From the NCBI RefSeq assembly GCF_038003525.1, contig NZ_JBBOPI010000001.1:1355001-1419000 (forward strand): a stretch of DNA of 64,000 nt, written 5' to 3'. The position numbers and the translations under genes are program-made. Position 1 is the stretch's first letter; each line of letters opens with the position of its first letter. The notes under the pieces were generated by a model. The model saw only the letters and a program-made list of their open reading frames with translations. It was not told where the DNA came from and did no database searches. This DNA comes from Solibacillus sp. FSL H8-0538 (GTDB lineage Bacteria > Bacillota > Bacilli > Bacillales_A > Planococcaceae). Positions 16,700 to 24,403 of the stretch are shown piece by piece.

Positions 16700-18058
16700 T
16701 TGGGATCAACACAGCAGAGTCTTGTTTTTTTAGAGCATTTGCTAAAATATTCGTTTGACGAAATTTTTATCGCTGATGCAGAAGGAACTATTTTGTATAC
16801 AAGTGAAAATACGAAAGATTTTTTTGGGATGAGATCTGAAGAAATCGTCCAACAAAACGCTTTTGTACTCGAAGAAAAAGGGATTCTATCTCCCTCGGTT
16901 ATTTGCAAAGTATTGAGAACGAAAAAAGTAGAAATGGTCATTCAAAATTCAGTGATGGGGCGAAAGCTCGTTGTTACTGGCTTTCCAATTATCGAACAGG
17001 GGTCAATCATTGGAGTCATCAGCTTTACAAGGGATATTACTGAGTTGGAATATTTAAAGAGAACGAATGAAAATGTCGCTACGCAAATGCGATTTTATGA
17101 ACAAGAAATTGAGATGCTTAAAAAGGAACAAGATGGGAAGGGCTTAAATTTATCAGGGAAAATGCGAGATATCTTCGTCATCATAGAAAAGATTTGCGAT
17201 TTGGACGTCTCGGTCTTATTGGAAGGTGAATCTGGCGTAGGTAAAAACTATGTAGCTCGTAAAATTCATCAGCTTTCCAATCGAAAACAAGAGCCTTTTA
17301 TCGAAGTAAACTGTGGTGCGATTCCAGAAGCATTGATTGAATCAGAGCTTTTTGGTTACGAGGATGGAGCATTTACCGGTGCCAAAAAAGGTGGTAGGCA
17401 AGGACATTTTGAGGCGGCAGGCAAGGGAACGATTTTGTTGGACGAAATTGCAGAGCTACCGCTAAATTTGCAAGTAAAATTGTTATCGGTTTTGCAAAAT
17501 AGAACGATTCAACGGGTAGGCAGCAACGAGCCAATCAACATGAAATGCCGAGTTATTTGTGCGACAAATAAAGATTTGCAACAACTCGTTGTAGAGAAAA
17601 AATTTCGTGAGGATCTATTTTACCGCATTAACGTTATTAAAATCGAAGTACCTCCTTTACGTGAAAGACGCGAGGAAATACCGGTGTTAGCAACAGAAAT
17701 TACAGAGGAATTAAATTTGAAGCATCATCTTCAAAAAGAGTTATCAGCCAACTTAATTTCATGGATGTATTTACAAGACTGGCCAGGAAATATTCGTGAA
17801 TTGCGTAATTATATCGAAAGAATCTTAATTACCTCCAATGAAGATCTCGTTGATATACAAGCTGCTGATAATCCAGTGTCATCAATTGAAGAGCTTACAC
17901 TCGCCGACTTTTTAGCGAAAGTTGAAGGCGCTTATATTATGAAGATGTTTAAAAAATATCCGAGTAGTGTCAAGCTTGCAAAAAAATTGGGTATAAGCCA
18001 ATCGACAGCAAATAGAAAAATAAATCAATTCGTAACTAAAGACTATAGTCGAACATGA
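16700..18058 (+). CDS. sigma-54-dependent activator (PAS-AAA-Fis; RocR-like)
   Basis: A 452-aa enhancer-binding protein. A PAS-type sensor covers about residues 8-110; the AAA+ domain has Walker A GESGVGKN, the sigma-54 contact loop GAFTGA, Walker B (ILLDEIAELP) and the arginine finger region; the C-terminus has a Fis-type helix-turn-helix (VKLAKKLGISQSTANRKI). The start is TTG 16700, seven bases after GGGGTG. The next gene, an agmatinase homologue, carries a textbook -24/-12 promoter, so this protein very probably activates it in response to a small molecule, as RocR does for arginine catabolism. Confidence 0.92.
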   Translation: MGSTQQSLVFLEHLLKYSFDEIFIADAEGTILYTSENTKDFFGMRSEEIVQQNAFVLEEKGILSPSVICKVLRTKKVEMVIQNSVMGRKLVVTGFPIIEQGSIIGVISFTRDITELEYLKRTNENVATQMRFYEQEIEMLKKEQDGKGLNLSGKMRDIFVIIEKICDLDVSVLLEGESGVGKNYVARKIHQLSNRKQEPFIEVNCGAIPEALIESELFGYEDGAFTGAKKGGRQGHFEAAGKGTILLDEIAELPLNLQVKLLSVLQNRTIQRVGSNEPINMKCRVICATNKDLQQLVVEKKFREDLFYRINVIKIEVPPLRERREEIPVLATEITEELNLKHHLQKELSANLISWMYLQDWPGNIRELRNYIERILITSNEDLVDIQAADNPVSSIEELTLADFLAKVEGAYIMKMFKKYPSSVKLAKKLGISQSTANRKINQFVTKDYSRT

Positions 18059-18071
18059 CTATAGTTTTTTT
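18042..18071 (+). terminator. terminator of the activator gene
   Basis: ACTATAGTC pairs with GACTATAGT across the stop codon, followed by seven T. Confidence 0.85.
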
Positions 18072-18214
18072 GCATTTTCTACAAAATCCTAACAAATTTA
18101 AAATAATTAGTGGTGCTACCAAAAATAAATTTACTTGAGAAGTTGGTATATTTCGCCTGTTTATGTGGATTTCATTTTTATACATAGTTTATATTTTAGA
18201 ATATTTAGAAAATA

Positions 18215-18230
18215 TGGCACGTTTTTTGCT
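18215..18230 (+). promoter_or_regulatory. sigma-54 (-24/-12) promoter of the agmatinase gene
   Basis: TGGCACGTTTTTTGCT matches TGGCACG-N4-TTGCW exactly, with GG and GC 12 bases apart. The predicted start is near 18241, about 65 bases before the ATG. Confidence 0.88.
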
Positions 18231-18307
18231 AGTAGTAAGCAGAGTAGTTAAAGCACGTTCAAGAGCAATTACTACGCTTACATTATTAACAAAGGGGAGA
18301 ATACAAA

Positions 18308-19264
18308 ATGAAAAATCCAGAAGAAAAACAATTTTTAAATTTACCTTACACAGGAATTTGTTCTTTCGGGAAATATCCAATTTGTACAGACTTAGAACAA
18401 TTGGATGCAGACGTAGCTGTAATTGGCGTTCCTTATGATATGGGAGCTCAGTGGAAATCCGGTGCGAGAATGGGGCCGCGTGGTATTCGTGAAGGTTCTA
18501 CATTATATAGCTTCGGTTTAGGTGGGGCGTACGATATTGAAAAAGATATTATGTATTTAGGTCCTGATTATAAAGTGTATGACTGTGGCGATGTGGATAT
18601 GGTTCATGGAGATTTAGAACAAAGCTTTGATAATGTTGAAGTGGCAATCCGCAAAATAGTTGAAAAAGGGGCAATTCCAGTTGTCATGGGTGGAGACCAC
18701 TCTATTTCCATTCCAGTTGGCCGTGCATTAGATAACATTGGCAAATTCCACGTTATTCAAATTGACGCGCATTTAGACTGGGCAGATCACCGCTCAGGAC
18801 AACGGTTTGGTCACGGAAGTGCACTTCGTCGTTTAGCAGAAATGGATCATGTTGATCAAATGTTCCAGTTTGGAATTCGTGGCATTAGTAGCAGTAAAAA
18901 AGAAGATGTTGATGCAGCAAAAGAATATGGCAGTGTCATTTTATCTCCAAGACAAATACGTAAAATGGGTATCGAAGAAGTGATTGCTTTAATTCCAGAA
19001 GGAGAAAACTATTATGTAACAATTGATATTGATGGTTTGGATCCTTCCATTGCTCCGGGAACTGGAACTCCTTCACCAGGTGGATTTTTATATGATGAAG
19101 TAAATGAGCTGTTGGATGGGATTGCGAAACGAGGAAATGTCATCGGCTTCGACTTAGTAGAAGTTTCACCTCCTTACGATTTAAGCGGAATTACAAGTCA
19201 AGTTGGTGCGCGTTTAATGCTCGACTTTATCAGCTTTATTTTAAAAGAACGCGATGAAAAGTAA
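18308..19264 (+). CDS. agmatinase-family ureohydrolase
   Basis: A 318-aa dinuclear manganese hydrolase that releases urea from a guanidino substrate. The metal-binding motifs are complete: GGDHS, IDAHLDWAD and the ITxDID-type DIDGLDPSIAPGTGTPSPGG loop, which is the agmatinase rather than arginase version. Substrates in the family include agmatine, guanidinobutyrate and similar compounds; which one applies is not decided by sequence. AAAGGGGAG precedes the ATG. It has its own sigma-54 promoter and terminator and a cognate activator upstream, so it is probably induced by its substrate as a nitrogen source. Confidence 0.92.
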   Translation: MKNPEEKQFLNLPYTGICSFGKYPICTDLEQLDADVAVIGVPYDMGAQWKSGARMGPRGIREGSTLYSFGLGGAYDIEKDIMYLGPDYKVYDCGDVDMVHGDLEQSFDNVEVAIRKIVEKGAIPVVMGGDHSISIPVGRALDNIGKFHVIQIDAHLDWADHRSGQRFGHGSALRRLAEMDHVDQMFQFGIRGISSSKKEDVDAAKEYGSVILSPRQIRKMGIEEVIALIPEGENYYVTIDIDGLDPSIAPGTGTPSPGGFLYDEVNELLDGIAKRGNVIGFDLVEVSPPYDLSGITSQVGARLMLDFISFILKERDEK

Positions 19265-19269
19265 TAAGT

Positions 19270-19303
19270 AAATAAAGGGAGGGTTTCTTCCCTTTATTTC
19301 TTT
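19270..19303 (+). terminator. terminator of the agmatinase gene
   Basis: AAATAAAGGGA and TCCCTTTATTT form a stem around GGGTTTCT, ending in TCTTT. Confidence 0.75.
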
Positions 19304-19623
19304 AAGTGACACTATAATATTTGGTGAGTTTTTACACAATTTGCTACGTTTTGAAGAGATTTCTGATATATTAAAATTACGTAAGAATTAATAGAGTTCT
19401 ATATTAATGGGTTACACGATACGAAGACGGTTACGAATACGACAATGGTAAACAAGCGGAGATTTCAGTGTTATTATAAGCCATTCATACCGTTCAAACA
19501 GATTGATGAGATGAACAAAAGGGCAACCTATAATATTTCATTCAGAACCTGAACGATATGATATTTTTAGTTAATAAAGTCAGAAAATTCTTTTAAAAGA
19601 AGGTGTCGAAGGGGGGAAAAGCT
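19304..19623. other. 320-bp intergenic stretch
   Basis: No gene is seen. A TATAAT-like hexamer at about 19531-19536 could belong to the promoter of the following transporter, but its nearest -35-like hexamer is 20 bases away. The stretch holds no clear palindrome. Confidence 0.3.
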
Positions 19624-21036
19624 ATGCAAGCTAAAACAGCTGGTGCGAATAGGATGATTATTGGAATCGTTTTAGCTGTATTAACATTTTGGTTGTTTGC
19701 TCAATCAATGGTTAATATTATTCCTGCTGTTCAAGAGGATTTAGGTGTTTCGTTAGGAACATTAAATATTGCAATTAGTTTAACATCATTATTTTCAGGG
19801 CTTTTTATTGTTGCCGCTGGAGGAATTTCAGATAAAATAGGGCGAAAAAAATCAACTTATATTGGTTTGATTTTTAGTATCGTTGGCTGCTTGCTTATTA
19901 TCGTTTCTCAAAATGCAACTTTGCTAATTATTGGGCGTATTGTGCAAGGGCTTTCGGCTGCATGTATTATGCCGGCAACCATCGCCCTTGTAAAATCTTC
20001 ATTTAAAGATGAAGATCGTCAGCGCGCACTCAGTTATTGGTCGTTTGGTTCTTGGGGTGGCGGTGGTTCTACTGCACTTATTGGAGGTGCGATCGCTACA
20101 TATTTTGGATGGAGATGGATTTTTGTTGTCTCTATTGGAGTTGCACTTCTAGCGATGTATCTACTAAAAGAAATTCCAGAAAGTAAGGCAGAAGAAGCAT
20201 CGAAACAAAAGTTTGATTTCGTAGGATTCGTATTATTCGTCTTTATCATGCTTGTGATTAATATGATTGTAACGCGCGGACAAGATTTTGGTTGGACAAG
20301 TCCATTAACGTTAGGCTTAATTGGAGGAGCAATTGCCTTGATTATTACGTTCTTTCTTGTCGAACGTCGCAAAACGAATCAATTTATCGATTTTTCATTG
20401 TTTAAAACACAAGCATATTCCGGTGCAGTAGTTTCAAACTTTATGCAAAATGGAATTGCAGCAACTGTTGTCGTTGCAAATACGTATGTTCAGTTAGCTC
20501 GTGGTTTTACGTCATTCCAAACAGGTTTGCTAACGGTCGGAAACGTCATTGCTGTCGTCGTCATGATTCGTGTAGGGGAAAAAATGTTGCAAAAGATGGG
20601 TGCTCGCAAGCCGATGATTGCATCCGTATTCATTTCAACAATTGGGATAAGTATGACGGCGCTTACCTTCTTACCAGATGTCGCATACATTATCGTTGTA
20701 TTTGTCGGTTTCTTAATTGCGGGAATTGGGATTGGAATGTATGCAACACCTTCAACAGATACGGCGGTTGTTAATATAGCAGATGACAAAGTAGGCGTCG
20801 CATCTGGAATTTATAAAATGTCGAGCTCTCTCGGATTTTCATTCGGTATTGCGATTTCAACAGCAGTTTATGGTGTCATGGTTTCAGTTACAAACATGCA
20901 TATTGCTGCTACAGCAGGAATAATGATCAACTTATTATTTGCGATTCCAGCATTGCTCTATATTCATAAAACAATCAAACCAGAAGAAGGACTTGTACAT
21001 GAGCCAACTTCGTCAAAAGTAGTACATGCACAGTAA
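19624..21036 (+). CDS. MFS transporter of the DHA2 type
   Basis: A 470-aa major facilitator protein with about 14 hydrophobic segments, the size and layout of the drug:H+ antiporter-2 group. The loop 2-3 motif GGISDKIGRKKSTYIG (motif A) and the helix 5-type motif GGALIGGAIA region are recognisable. An upstream GTG at 19603 is in frame, but GGGGGG eight bases before ATG 19624 sets the start there. It follows the agmatinase gene but has its own transcription unit; a link to guanidino compound transport is possible but unproven. Confidence 0.85.
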   Translation: MQAKTAGANRMIIGIVLAVLTFWLFAQSMVNIIPAVQEDLGVSLGTLNIAISLTSLFSGLFIVAAGGISDKIGRKKSTYIGLIFSIVGCLLIIVSQNATLLIIGRIVQGLSAACIMPATIALVKSSFKDEDRQRALSYWSFGSWGGGGSTALIGGAIATYFGWRWIFVVSIGVALLAMYLLKEIPESKAEEASKQKFDFVGFVLFVFIMLVINMIVTRGQDFGWTSPLTLGLIGGAIALIITFFLVERRKTNQFIDFSLFKTQAYSGAVVSNFMQNGIAATVVVANTYVQLARGFTSFQTGLLTVGNVIAVVVMIRVGEKMLQKMGARKPMIASVFISTIGISMTALTFLPDVAYIIVVFVGFLIAGIGIGMYATPSTDTAVVNIADDKVGVASGIYKMSSSLGFSFGIAISTAVYGVMVSVTNMHIAATAGIMINLLFAIPALLYIHKTIKPEEGLVHEPTSSKVVHAQ

Positions 21037-21244
21037 ACAATCGATTAGGTTTTTTTTAAAATTACTGGTCAGTTGATTTTGAGCGTAATTTTATCGGTTG
21101 TTCGAGTAAAATATTAACAAATACGTAAGATGTGAAGAAGGATTTATCCAATTTTATCTTTGAACATAAAAAAACAAGAGGTCGTTATTAAGAACTACGC
21201 TCAATTTTTTGGCAGTTCATAAGAAAACGGTTGTGTTACGATGA

Positions 21245-21280
21245 GATGGTTCCGGTAGTATGCCGGAGCCATCTTTTTTA
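21245..21280 (+). terminator. orphan strong terminator hairpin
   Basis: GATGGTTCCGG at 21245-21255 pairs with CCGGAGCCATC at 21262-21273 and is followed by TTTTTT. It lies about 200 bases after the MFS stop, beyond any visible gene. Confidence 0.7.
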
Positions 21281-21340
21281 AATCTCTTTGCCTACTTTCT
21301 AATTCGCAAAGATTATTACATACGGTTTTTCAGTTATTAA

Positions 21341-21389
21341 AATTCTAAACCCCGAATAGGTTTAGAGTCCACTATTCGGAGGCGGTTCA
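21341..21389 (-). mobile_element. terminal fragment of an IS3-family (IS150-like) element
   Basis: The minus strand from 21389 reads TGAACCGCCTCCGAATAGTG then GAC, the same type of end as the remnant at 48659, and folds back on CCCCGAATAGG. No transposase frame remains. The rest of 21037-21703 shows no gene. Confidence 0.45.
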
Positions 21390-21703
21390 CTTTAAATGCC
21401 ATTTTCATTTAATAGGTGTTAGTGAACAATGTTTTTATAAAGTAGACGCTCGCTATTGTATTTTCATTATGCATAGTTTTTTATGTTCGACTACGACTAA
21501 CATTAATCGTAGTAAGAACAGTATTTGAATTTATGCAGATGAATGGAGTCTTGTTTAGATGCCCACTTGAATTTCGTTTACTAAGGAGAAACCGTCAGCA
21601 ACTCAAATAACTTTTGTAGTGTAATTTATCTCAGTATCATTAGCTGTAACATTTTCTTTTGTAGCCGTTGTAGGGAGATTTCCTATAAAGACAAAAGTTA
21701 ATA

Positions 21704-22621
21704 CTACATGGGTTTATCATAGCGAGGCATATCCTGTCTTCGTATAAATTTGCATGGCTTATACTGCTTGCATTTGTCTTTGCAAGGCTCAGGCTTTTTA
21801 CACTTATCGTTGCAAGGCTCAGGCTTTTTGCACTTATCGTTGCTAGGCTCAGGCTTTTTGCACTTATCGTTGCAAGGCTCAGGTTGTTTGCATTTATCGT
21901 TGCACGGACAGTGATGTTTGCATTTGTCGTTGCACGGACAGTGATGTTTGCATTTATCGTTGCACGGACAGTGATGTTTGCATTTATCGTTGCACGGACA
22001 GTGATGTTTGCATTTGTCGTTGCACGGACAGTGATGTTTGCATTTGTCGTTGCACGGACAGTGATGTTTGCATTTATCGTTGCACGGACAGTGATGTTTG
22101 CATTTGTCGTTGCACGGACAGTGATGTTTGCATATATCATTGCACGGACAGTGATGTTTGCATTTATCGTTGCACGGACAAGGTTGTTTGCATTTGTCGT
22201 TGCACGGACAGTGATGTTTGCATTTATCGTTGCACGGACAGTGATGTTTGCATTTGTCGTAGCACGGATCAGCGTGTTTACATTTATCGTTGCATGGACA
22301 AGGCTGCTTGCATGTGTCTTTGCAAGGCTCAGGTTGTTTGCATTTGTCATTGCACGGACAATGGTGTGTGCATTTCTCGTGGCACGGACAGTGATGTTTG
22401 CATTTATCTTTGTAAAGCTCATGGTGCTCACATTTATTACAACATGATCTCTCGTGTTGACAGTTATCATGGCAAGATTCATGATAATAGTATTTATGAG
22501 ACTCCTTATCTTCAAGATGCTCTATTAGTTCTGAGAATGTTTGTGGTTCCATCCCGAATGAATCAGTAGATTTTTTCTGCTTTTTATATTCATTCTGGTT
22601 TTGTTGGTATTTAAAATTCAT
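21704..22621 (-). CDS. Cys/His-rich decapeptide-repeat protein, probable spore-coat or metal-binding protein
   Basis: A 305-aa protein with a short non-repeated N-terminus (about 45 residues, ending SHKYYYHESCHDN) followed by roughly two dozen ten-residue units of the form HCPCNDKCKH, with variants KQPEPCNDKC near the C-terminal end. Nearly every third residue is Cys, His or Lys, so metal binding or dense disulphide cross-linking is likely. AGGGAGGTG seven bases before the ATG marks a real gene. The repeats are 30-bp DNA units with very little divergence, which leaves two other frames open as well. No signal peptide is seen. Spore-coat location is inferred from composition and from nearby coat-like genes. 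Confidence 0.75.
   Translation of the reverse strand: MNFKYQQNQNEYKKQKKSTDSFGMEPQTFSELIEHLEDKESHKYYYHESCHDNCQHERSCCNKCEHHELYKDKCKHHCPCHEKCTHHCPCNDKCKQPEPCKDTCKQPCPCNDKCKHADPCYDKCKHHCPCNDKCKHHCPCNDKCKQPCPCNDKCKHHCPCNDICKHHCPCNDKCKHHCPCNDKCKHHCPCNDKCKHHCPCNDKCKHHCPCNDKCKHHCPCNDKCKHHCPCNDKCKHHCPCNDKCKQPEPCNDKCKKPEPSNDKCKKPEPCNDKCKKPEPCKDKCKQYKPCKFIRRQDMPRYDKPM
21780..22440. repeat. 30-bp tandem repeat array inside the Cys/His-rich gene
   Basis: Units such as TTGCACGGACAGTGATGTTT plus GCATTTATCG recur every 30 bases without spacers. Middle units differ at one or two positions (T/C in the ATTTRTCGT part), pointing to recent expansion by slippage or unequal crossing-over. Confidence 0.92.
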
Positions 22622-22958
22622 CTTCTCACCTCCCTCTACAACATATTATTCTCTCGACAGATTGAGAGGATGGACAAATAGCCAATTGACTATTAAATGT
22701 TTAACTATTTATAAGGAAGAATGAGAGCCCAATTATCAATTCGCCTATAAATGATAGGGGGTAGAAAATAAAAAAAGCTACACTTAAAGTAATTTTTTCT
22801 GCATGGGGAAATTTAAATGCTCAATGACTATCGGAAGTGAGCTACCTTTATAAAGCAACTAAAAAAATCGCCTAAAATTGGGTATGAGTATATATGAAAA
22901 TAATTGGCGTATGTACAGAATTGTATATTGCTACATTATTAAAAAGGGAGTGATAAAT

Positions 22959-23204
22959 GTGACAAAAAAACAACCGGATAACATTGTAGGTACAGGCCGT
23001 AGATTAGACAACCCCGATTTGGTGGATACAGAAAATGAAAGTCTTTTTGATATGCATGAGGATATGCAAACAGTCGATGCAATTCCTATAGAAGAACTTA
23101 ATGAAAAAGTTAAAGACGAGAAAAATAAAGACCATACAAAATCAACTTCAGCAACGGATAAACTATATCCGAATAGTCTTGCATATAAAAACGAAGAGTT
23201 GTAG
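22959..23204 (+). CDS. small acidic hydrophilic protein, 81 aa
   Basis: I do not recognise this protein. It starts at GTG 22959 (AAAGGGAGTG just upstream; the open frame before it is not protein-like) and reads MTKKQPDNIVGTGRRLDNPD, then an acidic middle and a Lys/Asp/Glu-rich tail ending in YKNEEL. There is no Cys, signal or membrane helix. The composition resembles small, disordered spore or stress proteins, which is only an impression. A hairpin at 23269-23340 probably ends its transcript. Confidence 0.6.
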   Translation: MTKKQPDNIVGTGRRLDNPDLVDTENESLFDMHEDMQTVDAIPIEELNEKVKDEKNKDHTKSTSATDKLYPNSLAYKNEEL

Positions 23205-23268
23205 TATACAAAGACACAAAAAAAACACAGACAAAAATGAAATTAAATGTATTTCATTGTATAAATTG

Positions 23269-23342
23269 AGCTCTCAGATGAATCCAAGTGGGTAAGTACC
23301 CATATTATCGATTGGAATGGCCTCTGAAAGCTCTTTTTATTT
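23269..23342 (+). terminator. structured terminator after the 81-aa gene
   Basis: GAGCTCTCAGA (23269-23279) pairs with TCTGAAAGCTC (about 23324-23334) and is followed by TTTTTATTTT. The 45-base loop contains its own small hairpin GGGTAAGTACCC. Confidence 0.65.
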
Positions 23343-23587
23343 TGGTTAAAAAAAATATGGCCGTATCTAATTAGTTAAATTAAACCCCAGTAGGTTCAAT
23401 ATCACTTTCGCTCTGAATAGCTAGCGTGCGTCCGACGTAGGAGCAAATGAATAATCTAAATATATTCTGATGCTGTAATGAATTGTTTGCTGGGTGCAAT
23501 TCTTTATGTTTTCTATAACATCCCAGTTCGCACATTTTTTCGGATGTAAGAACAGTAAATTCAACTTGAAAGAATAAATAATAAGCA

Positions 23588-23624
23588 ACTGGTTTCCATG
23601 AGGAGCCAGTTTTTTGTTTTTATG
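23588..23624 (+). terminator. orphan terminator hairpin
   Basis: ACTGG and CCAGT with inner GTTTCC/GGAG pairing, followed by TTTTTTGTTTTT. No intact gene lies upstream between 23343 and 23587; this part may be the tail of a lost gene. Confidence 0.55.
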
Positions 23625-23652
23625 CAATGGAACATAGGTAGTGACAACTTAC

Positions 23653-23690
23653 TGCTACCGTGTCAGCCGCTTGGCACGGTTGCGGTAGCA
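23653..23690. repeat. 38-bp imperfect palindrome
   Basis: TGCTACCG at 23653-23660 pairs with CGGTAGCA at 23683-23690, and an inner CCGTGTC/GGCACGG stem can form. There is no T run on either strand, so it is not a simple terminator. The rest of 23691-23870 shows no gene. Confidence 0.6.
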
Positions 23691-23870
23691 AATAAAACAA
23701 CGTAGCGTTTAACAGCGCTTTTATTTTTTGGAGAAATCTCATTTTGCAAAAACGTCGTCATATTCCTTAGTCCTACATATTATAGCGAGAAAGGTGTCGA
23801 ATATAGATTTTTGTAATTGTTCTAGTGTTAACAAATTACTTAATCGGACTATGGAGGAGTTGGAAGGACG

Positions 23871-24293
23871 TTGAGCGGGAGTAAGCAATTTTTATGCGAA
23901 TCGCTATGTGAAATAAAAGAACTCCAGGATTTGATAATTAATTTCCATTCTAAATATTATGGACAATTACTCGTCAAAATAGTTGGTACTGATACCATTC
24001 CTTTTTTCTTATTAACGAACAACGGTGTTCACTTAAGTTTAATCGATCCAGTACAGCAGTTTGAAACAAAATATTTTCGAATTGAATCTATTGATAGAGA
24101 ACTTTGTCGAGTGACAGTTTCATTGTTACGCTCCTTTGATTTTGAAGGGAATGATACGACTTCGATTGCTGATGTTGTGAGATTAGAAAGAACGTCGACT
24201 ATAAAAACCGTTGAATTGACCAGTATTTTAGCCATACAGCTTTTAAATCCTAACTTGTTAAAAAGGAAAATTATCATTGAGCCCAAATGGTAA
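23871..24293 (+). CDS. CotZ/CotY/ExsY-related spore-surface protein, Cys-poor
   Basis: A 140-aa protein whose pattern follows the CotY/CotZ/ExsY family of self-assembling crust and exosporium proteins: DTIPFFLLTNNG, then an FETKYFRIESID segment, VSLLRSFDFEG, and a tail like LERTSTIKTVELTSILAIQL. In the family these segments are packed with Cys (for example VDLSCFCAIQCL); here only Cys 9, Cys 13 and one internal Cys remain. The start is TTG 23871 with GGAGGAG/GGAAGG upstream. The match is by eye and distant, but the order of segments agrees along the whole length. It opens the amide-ligase cluster. Confidence 0.65.
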   Translation: MSGSKQFLCESLCEIKELQDLIINFHSKYYGQLLVKIVGTDTIPFFLLTNNGVHLSLIDPVQQFETKYFRIESIDRELCRVTVSLLRSFDFEGNDTTSIADVVRLERTSTIKTVELTSILAIQLLNPNLLKRKIIIEPKW

Positions 24294-24403
24294 TGAAAGA
24301 CCAGAAAAACTATTAAAATAATTTATACTTAGAGCGTCTGTCCATATGCTAGTTGCACTATCTGAATTTAATAGAGAGAGAATCAAAAAAAGGGAGATTA
24401 AAT

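Noticed and set aside
21884-22447. Long plus-strand and second minus-strand open frames, and an apparent CRISPR-like repeat array
   Set aside because: The open frames are a side effect of a stop-free 30-bp unit, they lack ribosome binding sites, and the units follow each other without spacers, so it is neither further genes nor a CRISPR array.
23653-23690. Integron attC site or rho-independent terminator
   Set aside because: The conserved RYYYAAC/GTTRRRY boxes are not found and there is no T run.
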